A stretch of 19,021 bases of DNA from an uncultured Ectothiorhodospiraceae bacterium (GCA_947259425.1 CAMYMO010000044.1:1-19021), one strand, 5' to 3'. Shown: positions 7,020 to 14,379, counted from the stretch's first letter. The notes: generated by a model from the sequence alone, not told the origin. Numbers and translations: made by a program.

Positions 7020-7823
7020 ATGAGCGAACCGATTCCAGTTGTAATGTGTTTTTCCGGCCTGGACCCGACCGGCGGGGCTGGGATACAAGCCGATATTGAG
7101 GCAATAACCAGCATGGGTTCACATGCGGCGCCAATCATCACGGCCCATACCGTGCAAACCACTGAAAATGTCCTTCGTTTTGAAGCCCAGGATCCAATGT
7201 TGTTAATTGAGCAATCGCGGGCAATCCTTGAAGACCTGGATGTAAAAGCGATAAAGATTGGTATGCTCGCCAGTGTCGAAATTATCGAGGCCGTACACAG
7301 TTTGATCATTGATTATTCGGAGTTACCGATTGTTGTCGACCCAATATTACGCGCCGGTGGTGGTAACGAGTTAATTGAGCAGGATGCAAAAGCGGCGATA
7401 AGAGATTTAATTCTGCCGTTAACGACTATTTTAACCCCTAACAGTATTGAAGCACGTCAGCTAGCCAGTGAAGCAGATTCTTTAGCTGCTTGCGCCAGTG
7501 CGTTACAGGATCGTGGTTGTGAATATGTATTGATTACCGGGACACATGAACAAAGCGATGATGTCGTAAACACCCTTTATGCAAACCATCGTGTCATGGA
7601 AACCTTTCACTGGGATCGTTTACCGAATGAATATCATGGCTCTGGCTGCACCTTGGCTGCCAGCATTGCCGGTCTAATCGCTCATGGACTGGAACCCTTT
7701 ACTGCGATAAACGAAGCTCAACATTACACCTGGCAATCTTTACAAGCGGCCTATCCTTTGGGTCGTGGGCAGTGGATACCAAACCGATTTTTCTGGGCTC
7801 GAGATGATGGTAATGATGAATAA
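7020..7823 (+). CDS. thiD: Hydroxymethylpyrimidine/phosphomethylpyrimidine kinase ThiD
   Basis: Phosphorylates HMP and HMP-P to HMP-PP, the pyrimidine half of thiamine phosphate. 267 residues, normal length. Ribokinase-like marks are present: the N-terminal SGLDPTGGAGIQADIEA, TAHTVQTTEN, KIGMLASVEII, VVDPILRAGGG (~105-115), LTPNSIEARQLA, ITGTHE, and the anion-hole/catalytic stretch HGSGCTLAASIA with Cys210 at the end of GSGC. The closing region HYTWQSLQAAYPLGRGQWIPNRFFW is typical of gammaproteobacterial ThiD. The start ATG lacks an evident Shine-Dalgarno and lies 17 nt after the NTF2-like gene, suggesting coupled translation. The 3' end overlaps the start of thiE. No THI box (TPP riboswitch) is visible upstream of the operon. 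Confidence 0.95.
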   Translation: MSEPIPVVMCFSGLDPTGGAGIQADIEAITSMGSHAAPIITAHTVQTTENVLRFEAQDPMLLIEQSRAILEDLDVKAIKIGMLASVEIIEAVHSLIIDYSELPIVVDPILRAGGGNELIEQDAKAAIRDLILPLTTILTPNSIEARQLASEADSLAACASALQDRGCEYVLITGTHEQSDDVVNTLYANHRVMETFHWDRLPNEYHGSGCTLAASIAGLIAHGLEPFTAINEAQHYTWQSLQAAYPLGRGQWIPNRFFWARDDGNDE

Positions 7824-8454
7824 GAAAAATAGTTTAAAAGGACTTTATATTGTAACCGATCGTCAACTCAGTCTGGATTATGGGGTGCCGACTGAAAAGT
7901 CAGTCGCAAAAGCAATCGAAGGCGGCGCGAAGATCGTTCAATATCGTAACAAACAGTCGGCATTGACGATACGCCGTCATGAAGCGGCGGTTCTTGCCGT
8001 GTTGTGTAAAGAAATGGGCACCACGTTTCTAATCAATGATGATATCGACTTAGCACTTGAAGTCGATGCAGACGGTGTGCACCTCGGTCAGAGTGATACA
8101 CCTTTGTCTAATGCACGCAGGTTACTTGGTGATAATAAGATCATTGGTATTACCTGCCATAATGATTTAGATCTGGCAATACAAGCAGAACGACAAGGTG
8201 CGGATTACGTTGCCTTTGGACGTTTCTACCCCTCTATTTCAAAACCAACTGCACCACCTGCATCTATCGATGTTTTAAAGTCTGCAGCTGAGCAACTCAA
8301 TATTCCGATCTGCGCTATCGGCGGCATTAATCAAGATAATGCAGAGATATTGATCAAGCAGGGGGCCGATATGTTGGCCGTGACATATAGTGTATTAGGC
8401 GCTAAAAAAGTTAGCCAGGCAGCACAGCAGATCAGTAAACTATTCCCGGAATGA
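7813..8454 (+). CDS. thiE: Thiamine-phosphate synthase ThiE
   Basis: Joins HMP-PP to thiazole phosphate to give thiamine phosphate and pyrophosphate. About 213 residues, standard for the family. Motifs in order: LYIVTDRQL, IVQYRNK, LINDDIDLALEVDADGVHLGQSD, IGITCHN, DYVAFGRFYPSISKP, ICAIGGIN and a phosphate-binding end (DMLAVTYSVLGA). Four in-frame ATGs cluster at 7804, 7807, 7813 and 7816, all inside the 3' end of thiD. I chose 7813, which overlaps thiD by 11 nt; a start at 7816 would differ by one residue. The open frame runs upstream to 7765, but that part only shadows thiD. The overlap implies translational coupling, fitting an enzyme that uses ThiD's product. Confidence 0.94.
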   Translation: MMNKKNSLKGLYIVTDRQLSLDYGVPTEKSVAKAIEGGAKIVQYRNKQSALTIRRHEAAVLAVLCKEMGTTFLINDDIDLALEVDADGVHLGQSDTPLSNARRLLGDNKIIGITCHNDLDLAIQAERQGADYVAFGRFYPSISKPTAPPASIDVLKSAAEQLNIPICAIGGINQDNAEILIKQGADMLAVTYSVLGAKKVSQAAQQISKLFPE

Positions 8455-8468
8455 AATTGGCTCACAGC

Positions 8469-8499
8469 GAACAGGCTAATTTAGATAAAAAGCCTGTTC
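8469..8499. terminator. Probable bidirectional terminator hairpin
   Basis: A perfect 9-bp inverted repeat, GAACAGGCT (8469-8477) and AGCCTGTTC (8491-8499), with a 13-nt loop, lies in the short gap between the convergent thiE and SH3-like genes. Its position suits a shared terminator. No clear T-run follows on either strand, so Rho-independent strength is uncertain. Confidence 0.55.
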
Positions 8500-8508
8500 A
8501 ATATAAGG

Positions 8509-8886
8509 CTAGCCCGCTGCAGGCTCAACATTGGTTTTATGCATCCAACCAGACTGACACGGCCCCTGATAAGGTCGGGCCGGTTTAATAAACCGACTGA
8601 CGCCACAATCTATTTTGTTAGAAGTTGAATAAACCACTCCTATCCATTCTTTTTTAAAACTGCACATCCAAACAGGATGACCATTTTGTATTGTATCGAT
8701 GACAACGGCTGCGGCTGAAGGGGCGGCACGTACGACCGATTCATTTTGATTCAACGCGGCCTCAGAAAGCCCCAAAGTCATGCATGCATCCATATCATCA
8801 TCACTCCCGACGATAACAGGCACACTTTCGTTTGCGGTTAAATGCGCTGAAAACATAATAAGACTGATCGCCAATAGATACTTCAT
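8509..8886 (-). CDS. Exported SH3-like protein with four cysteines
   Basis: 125 residues. The N-terminus (MKYLLAISLIMFSAHLTANE) is a short Sec signal peptide with probable cleavage near residue 18-20. The mature part resembles bacterial SH3-type proteins found in the periplasm: VVRAAPSAAAVVIDTIQNGHPVWMC (normally a strand then 'G..V..C'), EWIGVVYS, DCGVS, PYQGPCQSGWMHK. Cysteines at 35, 75, 94 and 110 could make two disulfides, consistent with export. Binding partner and role are unknown. It stands alone between thiE and hemL, pointing the other way, and breaks the thiD-thiE-hemL order known in Pseudomonas. It converges on thiE with a hairpin in the gap and diverges from hemL over 144 bp. Confidence 0.7.
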   Translation of the reverse strand: MKYLLAISLIMFSAHLTANESVPVIVGSDDDMDACMTLGLSEAALNQNESVVRAAPSAAAVVIDTIQNGHPVWMCSFKKEWIGVVYSTSNKIDCGVSRFIKPARPYQGPCQSGWMHKTNVEPAAG

Positions 8887-8942
8887 AATAAACCGATACT
8901 CATATCCAATAATTTTCCAGATTACTCAATAGTAAAGAATAT

Positions 8943-8969
8943 TTGACGATTAGGTAAGAAAAGAATAAT
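8943..8969 (+). promoter_or_regulatory. Candidate sigma-70 promoter for hemL
   Basis: TTGACG (8943-8948, 5 of 6 to the -35 consensus) and AATAAT (8964-8969, 5 of 6 to the -10 consensus) are separated by 15 bp, slightly short of the 16-18 bp optimum. They lie about 60-90 bp before the hemL start, in the divergent region 8887-9030. Transcription would start near 8976. Confidence 0.4.
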
Positions 8970-9030
8970 GTTTCTCAGCCGCCTATTTAAGCGCAACAAC
9001 CTATTTTAATAACCACTAACAGGAACCAAA

Positions 9031-10314
9031 ATGACTCGATCTGCTGAATTATTTGCATTAGCCCAACAGAAAATACCCGGCGGGGTCAATTCTCCGGTTC
9101 GAGCCTTTAAAGGTGTAGGTGGTGATCCGATCTTCTTCAAACGTGGACAAGGCGCCTATCTATATGATGAAGACGATAAACAATATATCGACTACGTGGC
9201 TTCGTGGGGCCCTTTGATTGTCGGTCATACCCATCCCGATGTGTTAAGCGCCGTGACCACGGTCATGCAAAATGGTCTGAGTTTTGGTGCACCGACCGAA
9301 ATCGAGATTCTGATGGCCGAAAAGGTCTGCGAAATCGTCCCGTCTATGGATCAAGTGCGCATGGTCAGTTCAGGAACTGAAGCCACCATGAGTGCGATCC
9401 GTCTGGCACGGGGTTTCACTGGTCGCGATAAAATTGTCAAATTTGAAGGCTGTTACCATGGCCATGCCGATTCTCTATTAGTTAAAGCCGGCTCAGGGGC
9501 ACTTACGCTCGGGGTACCAACCTCACCCGGTGTGCCAGCGGATCTGGCTCAACACACGCTTACCTTGCAATTTAATGACCCTGACATGGTACGTGATTTA
9601 TTTGCCAAAATAGGCAGTGAAATTGCCTGCATCATTGTTGAACCCGTGGCAGGCAACATGAACTGCATCCCACCTGTACCCGGCTTTTTAGAGACGCTGC
9701 GTGAAGTCTGCGATCAACATGGCAGTGTACTTATCTTTGATGAGGTGATGACCGGTTTTCGAGTCGCTCGAGGCGGCGCCCAACAATTGTATGATGTAAA
9801 ACCTGATTTGACGACATTAGGCAAAGTAATAGGGGGGGGTATGCCGGTCGGTGCCTTTGGCGGACGTCATGACATCATGCAGGCTATCGCCCCCACCGGC
9901 CCTGTCTACCAGGCTGGAACCTTGTCTGGAAACCCGGTGGCGATGGCCGCTGGATTAAAAACGCTTGAGCTATTGAGCGAACCTGGTTTCTACAATCAGT
10001 TATCAGACCGCACCTTGCAGCTCACCCAGGGCCTGAAAACTGAGGCGGATAAAGCTCACATCCCATTAACGACCAATACCGTCGGCGGCATGTTTGGCGT
10101 GTTCTTTAGCGAAGAGGAAAAGATGAGCAACTTTGCCCAGGTTTGTGCCTGTAACATCGATCGATTTAAACACTTCTATCATGGCATGCTCGACAATGGC
10201 GTCTATCTTGCCCCATCCGCCTTCGAGGCAGGATTCGTCTCCAGCATGCACAGCGATGATGATATTAAAAATACCATCGCTGAAGCTGCCAAAGTATTTG
10301 CCTCACTCGATTAA
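9031..10314 (+). CDS. hemL: Glutamate-1-semialdehyde 2,1-aminomutase HemL
   Basis: PLP enzyme that converts glutamate-1-semialdehyde to 5-aminolevulinate in the C5 route to tetrapyrroles. 427 residues, matching the family. The N-terminus SAELFALAQQKIPGGVNSPVRAFKGVGG is diagnostic. MVSSGTEATMSAIRLARG and FEGCYHGHADSLLVKAGSG bind the cofactor and substrate. FDEVMTGFR holds the PLP-ring aspartate. TTLGKVIGGGMPVGA carries the Schiff-base Lys265, the same number as in E. coli. GTLSGNPVAMAAGL completes the active site. A good AGGA ribosome-binding site precedes the ATG. A run of eight G bases (9832-9839) encodes the glycines just after Lys265. The gene stands near thiD-thiE as in Pseudomonas, but here a reverse-strand gene lies between. 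Confidence 0.97.
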   Translation: MTRSAELFALAQQKIPGGVNSPVRAFKGVGGDPIFFKRGQGAYLYDEDDKQYIDYVASWGPLIVGHTHPDVLSAVTTVMQNGLSFGAPTEIEILMAEKVCEIVPSMDQVRMVSSGTEATMSAIRLARGFTGRDKIVKFEGCYHGHADSLLVKAGSGALTLGVPTSPGVPADLAQHTLTLQFNDPDMVRDLFAKIGSEIACIIVEPVAGNMNCIPPVPGFLETLREVCDQHGSVLIFDEVMTGFRVARGGAQQLYDVKPDLTTLGKVIGGGMPVGAFGGRHDIMQAIAPTGPVYQAGTLSGNPVAMAAGLKTLELLSEPGFYNQLSDRTLQLTQGLKTEADKAHIPLTTNTVGGMFGVFFSEEEKMSNFAQVCACNIDRFKHFYHGMLDNGVYLAPSAFEAGFVSSMHSDDDIKNTIAEAAKVFASLD

Positions 10315-10358
10315 TACACGGATGAACTTTATTCAGCGTTACGTAAATAGCAAAACAC

Positions 10359-10382
10359 TCACCAAGCTTCACAATTTGGTGA
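10359..10382. terminator. Weak hairpin between hemL and the PilZ gene
   Basis: TCACCAA (10359-10365) pairs with TTGGTGA (10376-10382) across a 10-nt loop, 45 nt after the hemL stop. The following TTATTAG is only weakly T-rich, so it may attenuate rather than stop transcription into the PilZ gene. Confidence 0.35.
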
Positions 10383-10402
10383 TTATTAGCTACATTAACT
10401 AA

Positions 10403-11074
10403 ATGGAAAATACCGTCGAGCTCGTCCTGAATGCAGGGGATGCATTACAGTTACAATTTTATCCACAAACCGCAAGTGACCGTGAAGAGCGTTATTACGT
10501 CCGTGTCATTGGTTACTTATCAGGCAAAAGCATTATCGCAACGGCCCCGGTGCTTGATGGTAAACTGATGTTGCTAAGAGAAGGACAGCAATTTACCGTC
10601 CGACTTATTTCAGGCAATTCCGTCCAGGCATTTATGAGTAGCCTGCTTAAAAAAACAACGGCCCCCTACCCTTATATTCACTTAAGTTACCCCCAGACCC
10701 TTGAAAGTAAAATCATACGCAAGGCCCAACGCATTAACACGAATATTATTTCCTCGGTACAAAATCTTGAACCCGGTAAAGAATCCGTCAAAACCAAAAG
10801 CTCGGCATTAAATGATCTTAGTAGTGCCGGCGCCTTGATTGTCTCTGCTGATGATTTGGGTGAAGTTGGAGACATGATCAGTGTCTCAGTCAAATTAACC
10901 GTGGCAGAAACGGATGAGTATTTAAATATTTCCGCTATTATTCGACGCTGCCTGGATAAAACCGAAGAAGATGATAAAAATCGCTATGGCATCGAGTTTC
11001 AAATTGCCGATGAACGAGAAAAATTAGTTATCCATGGCTTTGTCTATGAGCAACTAGCAAAGTCTATGGCCTAA
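10403..11074 (+). CDS. PilZ-domain protein, YcgR-like, likely c-di-GMP receptor
   Basis: 223 residues, cytoplasmic. The first ~95 residues (DALQLQFYPQTASDREERYYVRVIGYLSGKSIIATAP...) are a beta-rich YcgR-N-like domain. A PilZ domain follows from about residue 100, with both c-di-GMP signatures intact: RKAQR at 106-110 (RxxxR) and DLSSAG at 138-143 (DxSxxG). The distal strands ISAIIRRCLD and RYGIEFQIAD fit the usual PilZ barrel. YcgR-like proteins act on flagellar or surface-associated machines; the target here is not known. No clear Shine-Dalgarno precedes the ATG. It sits 88 nt after hemL and 44 nt before an unrecognised membrane protein gene in the same direction, so the three genes 10403-12821 may form one unit. 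Confidence 0.85.
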   Translation: MENTVELVLNAGDALQLQFYPQTASDREERYYVRVIGYLSGKSIIATAPVLDGKLMLLREGQQFTVRLISGNSVQAFMSSLLKKTTAPYPYIHLSYPQTLESKIIRKAQRINTNIISSVQNLEPGKESVKTKSSALNDLSSAGALIVSADDLGEVGDMISVSVKLTVAETDEYLNISAIIRRCLDKTEEDDKNRYGIEFQIADEREKLVIHGFVYEQLAKSMA

Positions 11075-11118
11075 TCACTATTTATTCGTAGTGAACACCA
11101 AGATCACCCATCGTAAAA

Positions 11119-12243
11119 ATGACCAGCAAAATAAGCGTTCATATTGAACCTGAACCTTCCATACTCGGTGACAATGTAAAATGCAGTATCGAATTTAATG
11201 ATGCGGATATGCTCGGATGCAAAGCCGAAATAAATATCACTACCTGCGTTAAGGTCCATGACAAAAGTCCGGTAAATGAAACCAAAAACCTCATTCATAA
11301 AAAAATAACCATTGATCAAGCCAAAATTAGTTTTGAAATACCCGCCAGCTTACTGAGTCATTACAGTTACCTTGGCTTTGATATTGATATCGTGAGTGAA
11401 GTTTATGTCGTAGTTGACGATGCAATCTTTTTTGACTCCAAACTCACTACCCCTATCACTCGTCAAATTATTAAAAAACCGGAAATCACGGATAAAGCCG
11501 GTAGCCTGTCCTCACCACACGACCAACGCCGTTTTTTTAAGAACCTGTTCGCTTTACCCACAGATAAACGCCGCAGGGTGATTTTTGCGATGTTGATCGG
11601 CTACGCGATGATTGCTGGAATAGTATTTTTAGCCGTGCATGATTTATGGGTCGGTCGTGAACTGGCCTATCTATATACTTTATATTCGGTCGAACCTGGT
11701 GGACGTATTTTTCTCATTTTATTTCTGACCTTATTTGCCTCTATCGTGAGCTTTATTATCATGCACATAATTGTCAGTCGTTATCTATCTGGCTGGCTGA
11801 AAGTTGTGCCCAATAAAAAGCGATTTCCTGTAAGCTTTGCCGTGGATGGATCATGTCGAGTAGCAGATTTAGTTTGCGGCAAAACGTCAACGACTGTCGA
11901 TAAAATCATCGTGCGAATAGTCGCCTGTAACTATGAATGCGGTCAATACACGCGCACTAACGGCTCCACGACGGAAACAGTCAATTTTACCCGGCCTATT
12001 CGAGAATTTATTTTATTTGAGAAAACCCTAAGTAATATTCCCAAAGGGATCGCGATTGAAACCTACTTAAACGATACGATTTATTTTAAAGAGATTTACA
12101 AAAATCTTTACCCGCACAACATGCTATCCACAACCCACGGTATCAGCCAACACTGGGAAGTCCAATTTTTACATGATGACTTCTACGATCACGAAGTAAA
12201 TCTCAGTACCAATAATTTCTTAGCCGCCGATTTTTTTAAATAA
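11119..12243 (+). CDS. Unrecognised two-helix membrane protein with beta-rich cytosolic domains
   Basis: 374 residues; I do not recognise the family. Residues ~5-115 are beta-strand-rich (VHIEPEPSILGDNVKCSIEF...) and recall arrestin-like beta-sandwiches. Two membrane helices follow at ~154-174 (FAMLIGYAMIAGIVFLAV) and ~197-219 (IFLILFLTLFASIVSFIIMH). Basic residues before the first (DKRRR, 149-153) and after the second (PNKKR, 231-235) put both large domains in the cytosol with a short periplasmic loop of about 22 residues. The C-terminal ~140 residues are again strand-rich, with HGISQHWEVQF near the end, a pattern seen in some arrestin-fold proteins. No enzyme motif is visible. The next gene begins 2 nt after the stop, so the two products probably act together. 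It is AT-richer than hemL. Confidence 0.75.
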   Translation: MTSKISVHIEPEPSILGDNVKCSIEFNDADMLGCKAEINITTCVKVHDKSPVNETKNLIHKKITIDQAKISFEIPASLLSHYSYLGFDIDIVSEVYVVVDDAIFFDSKLTTPITRQIIKKPEITDKAGSLSSPHDQRRFFKNLFALPTDKRRRVIFAMLIGYAMIAGIVFLAVHDLWVGRELAYLYTLYSVEPGGRIFLILFLTLFASIVSFIIMHIIVSRYLSGWLKVVPNKKRFPVSFAVDGSCRVADLVCGKTSTTVDKIIVRIVACNYECGQYTRTNGSTTETVNFTRPIREFILFEKTLSNIPKGIAIETYLNDTIYFKEIYKNLYPHNMLSTTHGISQHWEVQFLHDDFYDHEVNLSTNNFLAADFFK

Positions 12244-12245
12244 CC

Positions 12246-12821
12246 ATGTCCGGTAACACGCATTTTTTTGATTATCTGGATTTAAAACAACAAGATTTTA
12301 GCCAAACACGTTTAATCGTCTTTAGCGGACAAAGCGGTGCTGGGAAATCGAGTTATCTAGAATATTTGGCAAACAATAATGAGAGCTTAAAAAGCTGCGC
12401 TATTAAGACACATAATGAACGCCCCATGGCCTGGAGCAAAATTAAAAGTAAAAAGCAAACACTCATTATTGACGAAGTAAAAAATCCATTCGAACTTTAT
12501 TACATCATTCGCTTACTCATTAGCGGAAATACCCTGCTTGTCGCAAACCATGCACCGACGTTCTTATATAAATTAATCGGTTTATTGACCACTGCAAGAC
12601 TGTTTAACATTGATCGACAAACAAAAAAAATTAATCATTATTTAAAATCACATGGCTACCAATTCAGCCAAGCAACCGTCGAAACATTCTGTAAAACGTT
12701 TGGTTCAAGTTATTTAAAATTAGAAATTATATTAGAAACCGGTGACAAACCTGATTTTGACGACATCTATAGAAAATTTATTCAGTTTAATAAAATACAC
12801 GTACAAAACAATAAATACTGA
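12246..12821 (+). CDS. Small P-loop NTPase of unknown family
   Basis: 191 residues, soluble. Walker A is clear at 28-35 (GQSGAGKS), preceded by the strand RLIVFS. A Walker B strand follows at 72-77 (TLIIDE). LLVANHAP (97-104) looks like a sensor or switch strand with Asn101/His102. The remainder (~105-190) is helical and lysine-rich, with no recognisable domain. It is much shorter than standard AAA+ or ABC proteins, and I see no ABC signature motif. The gene starts 2 nt after the membrane protein stop, a strong sign of translational coupling. The base composition is visibly AT-rich relative to the housekeeping genes here. It ends 4 nt before the stop of the convergent LON-domain gene. Function unknown; a NTPase powering or regulating the membrane partner is inference. 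Confidence 0.75.
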   Translation: MSGNTHFFDYLDLKQQDFSQTRLIVFSGQSGAGKSSYLEYLANNNESLKSCAIKTHNERPMAWSKIKSKKQTLIIDEVKNPFELYYIIRLLISGNTLLVANHAPTFLYKLIGLLTTARLFNIDRQTKKINHYLKSHGYQFSQATVETFCKTFGSSYLKLEIILETGDKPDFDDIYRKFIQFNKIHVQNNKY

Positions 12822-12825
12822 TTCT

Positions 12826-13410
12826 TTAGCCAACCGTCGATTGTTGAATCTGCAGATACAGTTCTTCTATGCGGGAAAAGATATCGTCGACTTCGAGTAA
12901 CTGTTGTTTGTAATCTAACGGTAGCGGTAATAATTCGACTAAACGTGCACTTACCCATTCCAGATCATCATAATGTGTCTGCATGGTCGTGTAAGGTGGC
13001 TCAAGCTGGGAAATGATCTTTCTAAGCAGGCTCGCCATGCCCTGATATTTTTGTTGAATTTCGATAGGTTGAGTTTCGGTTAAGGCCTCTACCTCGGCAA
13101 TGATTAATTGATTGTTCTTGATTTCACTGCTAATCGTTTGAAAACGACGGTTGCCGCGCAAGGTGATGCCTAACAGACCATCGGCGCGTCGGTTCCAATA
13201 GGAAATGGTGCATAGTGTCCCAACCGAATGAGTTTCTGCGGCTTGACCGACCTCACTGCCGTCCTGAATTAACACCACGCCAATCTCTGAATCGCTGCGC
13301 AGGCATTCGCAAACCATATCCAGATAACGAGGTTCAAATATTCGCAACGGTAATACTCCACCGGGGAACATAACCGTCTTCAGGGGAAATAAGGGCACAC
13401 TTAACGACAT
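12826..13410 (-). CDS. LON substrate-binding (LON-N, peptidase S16-like) domain protein
   Basis: 194 residues containing only the Lon N-terminal domain; there is no ATPase or protease part. The opening VPLFPLKTVMFPGGVLPLRIFEPRYLDMV is the family signature, followed by GVVLIQDGSEVG, a GTLCTISYWNRRADGLLGITLRGNRRF beta segment and a helical C-terminal half ending EEVD-like (EVDDIFSRIEELYLQI). Such stand-alone proteins are widespread in proteobacteria and their biochemical role is not settled; recognition of unfolded proteins is assumed from Lon. It follows ubiX by 113 nt on the same strand. Its 3' end almost touches the convergent P-loop gene, with no terminator between them. AAGAAA before the ATG is a modest ribosome-binding site. 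Confidence 0.88.
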   Translation of the reverse strand: MSLSVPLFPLKTVMFPGGVLPLRIFEPRYLDMVCECLRSDSEIGVVLIQDGSEVGQAAETHSVGTLCTISYWNRRADGLLGITLRGNRRFQTISSEIKNNQLIIAEVEALTETQPIEIQQKYQGMASLLRKIISQLEPPYTTMQTHYDDLEWVSARLVELLPLPLDYKQQLLEVDDIFSRIEELYLQIQQSTVG

Positions 13411-13473
13411 TTTCTTATATTTTAACTACTCAAATACGGTCATTCTGATCAGGTACATAAGTTTTAGACCGTG

Positions 13474-13502
13474 ATCGATGAGAATGCAAACCGATCATCG
13501 AT
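13474..13502. terminator. Hairpin in the ubiX-LON gene gap
   Basis: ATCGATGA (13474-13481) and TCATCGAT (13495-13502) form a perfect 8-bp inverted repeat with a 13-nt loop. It lies just downstream of ubiX on the minus strand. No T-run follows in that direction, so it may be an attenuator, an RNA-processing site or an operator rather than a strong terminator. Confidence 0.35.
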
Positions 13503-13523
13503 GTTTTCGCTCAGTTTTATCAA

Positions 13524-14165
13524 TTAATCCGGATCCTGTTCCGGATCCCGCACAGAATCAAGGCCCCAGCGTGGCATTAATTCATGCTCAATCTGGAGTT
13601 GGTCTAAAATTCGCGCGACTACGAAATCCACTAGATCATCAATTTTAGTAGGCTGATAATAAAAACCGGGGTTAGCGGCGAGTATCGTCACCCCCAATTG
13701 TGCCAATTTGTGCATATTTTCGAGGTGAATCGCCGAAAAGGGCGTTTCGCGTGGCACTATAATCAATTGACGATTCTCTTTGATCATGACATCCGCCGCA
13801 CGTTCGATCAGGTTATCACTCATGCCATGCGCGATCGCAGCCAACGTACCCATGGTACACGGGCAAACCACCATGCTCGCCGCTGTATGTGAACCACTCG
13901 CCATCGGCGCCATCCAGTCCTCGCGCCCATAGACTCGAACCTGATCCGGACCGGCCTGAAATCGTTCGATGAAAAACTGGCTCAGATCGGCTGGGCGTGC
14001 GGGTAGATTTAAATCCGTTTCCATGGCAAAAACCATATGTGCCGCCTTGGAAAAAATAATATCAACCCGTTGCCCAGCCTTAAGCATGTATTCCAAAAGA
14101 CGCATCGCATAAGGTGCACCGGATGCACCGGTCAGGGCTAAAATTTTATGTTGTGAATCAATCAT
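13524..14165 (-). CDS. ubiX: Flavin prenyltransferase UbiX
   Basis: Makes prenylated FMN from FMN and dimethylallyl (pyro)phosphate; the cofactor serves UbiD decarboxylase in ubiquinone synthesis. 213 residues, typical. The flavoprotein fold is shown by ALTGASGAPYAMRLLEYML (FMN phosphate loop, near the N-terminus), the SKAAHMVFAMET segment, MASGSHTAASMVVCPCTMGTLAAIAHGMSDNLIERAADVMIKENR, and the C-terminal VPRETPFSAIHLENMHKLAQLG and GFYYQPTKIDDLVDFVVARILD, which carry the usual active-site Arg, Glu and Tyr residues. The tail ending RDPEQDPD extends slightly past the core. No ubiD is in the window. The gene is monocistronic or precedes the LON gene, and lies downstream of the repeat element at 14219-14354. 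Confidence 0.95.
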   Translation of the reverse strand: MIDSQHKILALTGASGAPYAMRLLEYMLKAGQRVDIIFSKAAHMVFAMETDLNLPARPADLSQFFIERFQAGPDQVRVYGREDWMAPMASGSHTAASMVVCPCTMGTLAAIAHGMSDNLIERAADVMIKENRQLIIVPRETPFSAIHLENMHKLAQLGVTILAANPGFYYQPTKIDDLVDFVVARILDQLQIEHELMPRWGLDSVRDPEQDPD

Positions 14166-14218
14166 CGTTCGTTACTACATACCTATCTAGAATTTCTCGT
14201 CTTTCCCACCATCCTTGA

Positions 14219-14274
14219 TCGTCATACCCGTCATCCGTAATCGTCATTCCCGTCATCCGTAATCGTCATACCCG
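14219..14274. repeat. Tandem 22-bp repeat, about 2.5 copies
   Basis: Two adjacent 22-bp units, 14219-14240 and 14241-14262, begin TCGTCATACCCG and TCGTCATTCCCG and end TCATCCGTAA; they differ at one base. A third partial copy, TCGTCATACCCG (14263-14274), runs into the left arm of the neighbouring palindrome. The array lies in the ubiX-mpl gap. Confidence 0.85.
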
Positions 14275-14354
14275 CAGGGCACATTTCCCGCGAAGGCGGG
14301 AATCCATCTACATAGATTCCCCTCGCCAGGGGAAATGTGACCTGCGGGTATGAC
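14265..14354. repeat. 90-bp REP/dRS3-like compound palindrome
   Basis: Outer arms of 25 bp (14265-14289 and 14330-14354) begin GTCATACCCGCAGG and are inverted copies with one mismatch. Inside are two perfect short hairpins: TTCCCGC-GAAG-GCGGGAA (14285-14302) and TTCCCCT-CGCC-AGGGGAA (14317-14334). Both fit the TTCCC-N8-GGGAA pattern of Neisseria dRS3 and similar extragenic repeats of proteobacteria. It ends 25 bp from the mpl stop, so the transcript of mpl would carry a very stable structure. No transposase gene or clear target duplication is present. Confidence 0.8.
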
Positions 14355-14379
14355 CTACCCCAGAAGAACGGCATTCATT

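Noticed and set aside
6851..7309. 152-codon open frame on the minus strand
   Set aside because: It lies antisense to the NTF2-like gene and thiD, with no ribosome-binding site or family resemblance; it is a shadow of those genes.
7765..7812. Extended thiE start
   Set aside because: The extra residues only read through the thiD coding sequence in another frame and match nothing in ThiE; later ATGs give the normal N-terminus.
14219..14274. CRISPR-like array
   Set aside because: The 22-bp units are directly adjacent with no spacers, only about 2.5 copies exist, and no cas genes are present.
14265..14354. Complete insertion sequence or integron site
   Set aside because: The element is 90 bp, with no coding capacity, no visible target duplication and no recombinase gene in the window; REP/dRS3-like repeat is the safer call.
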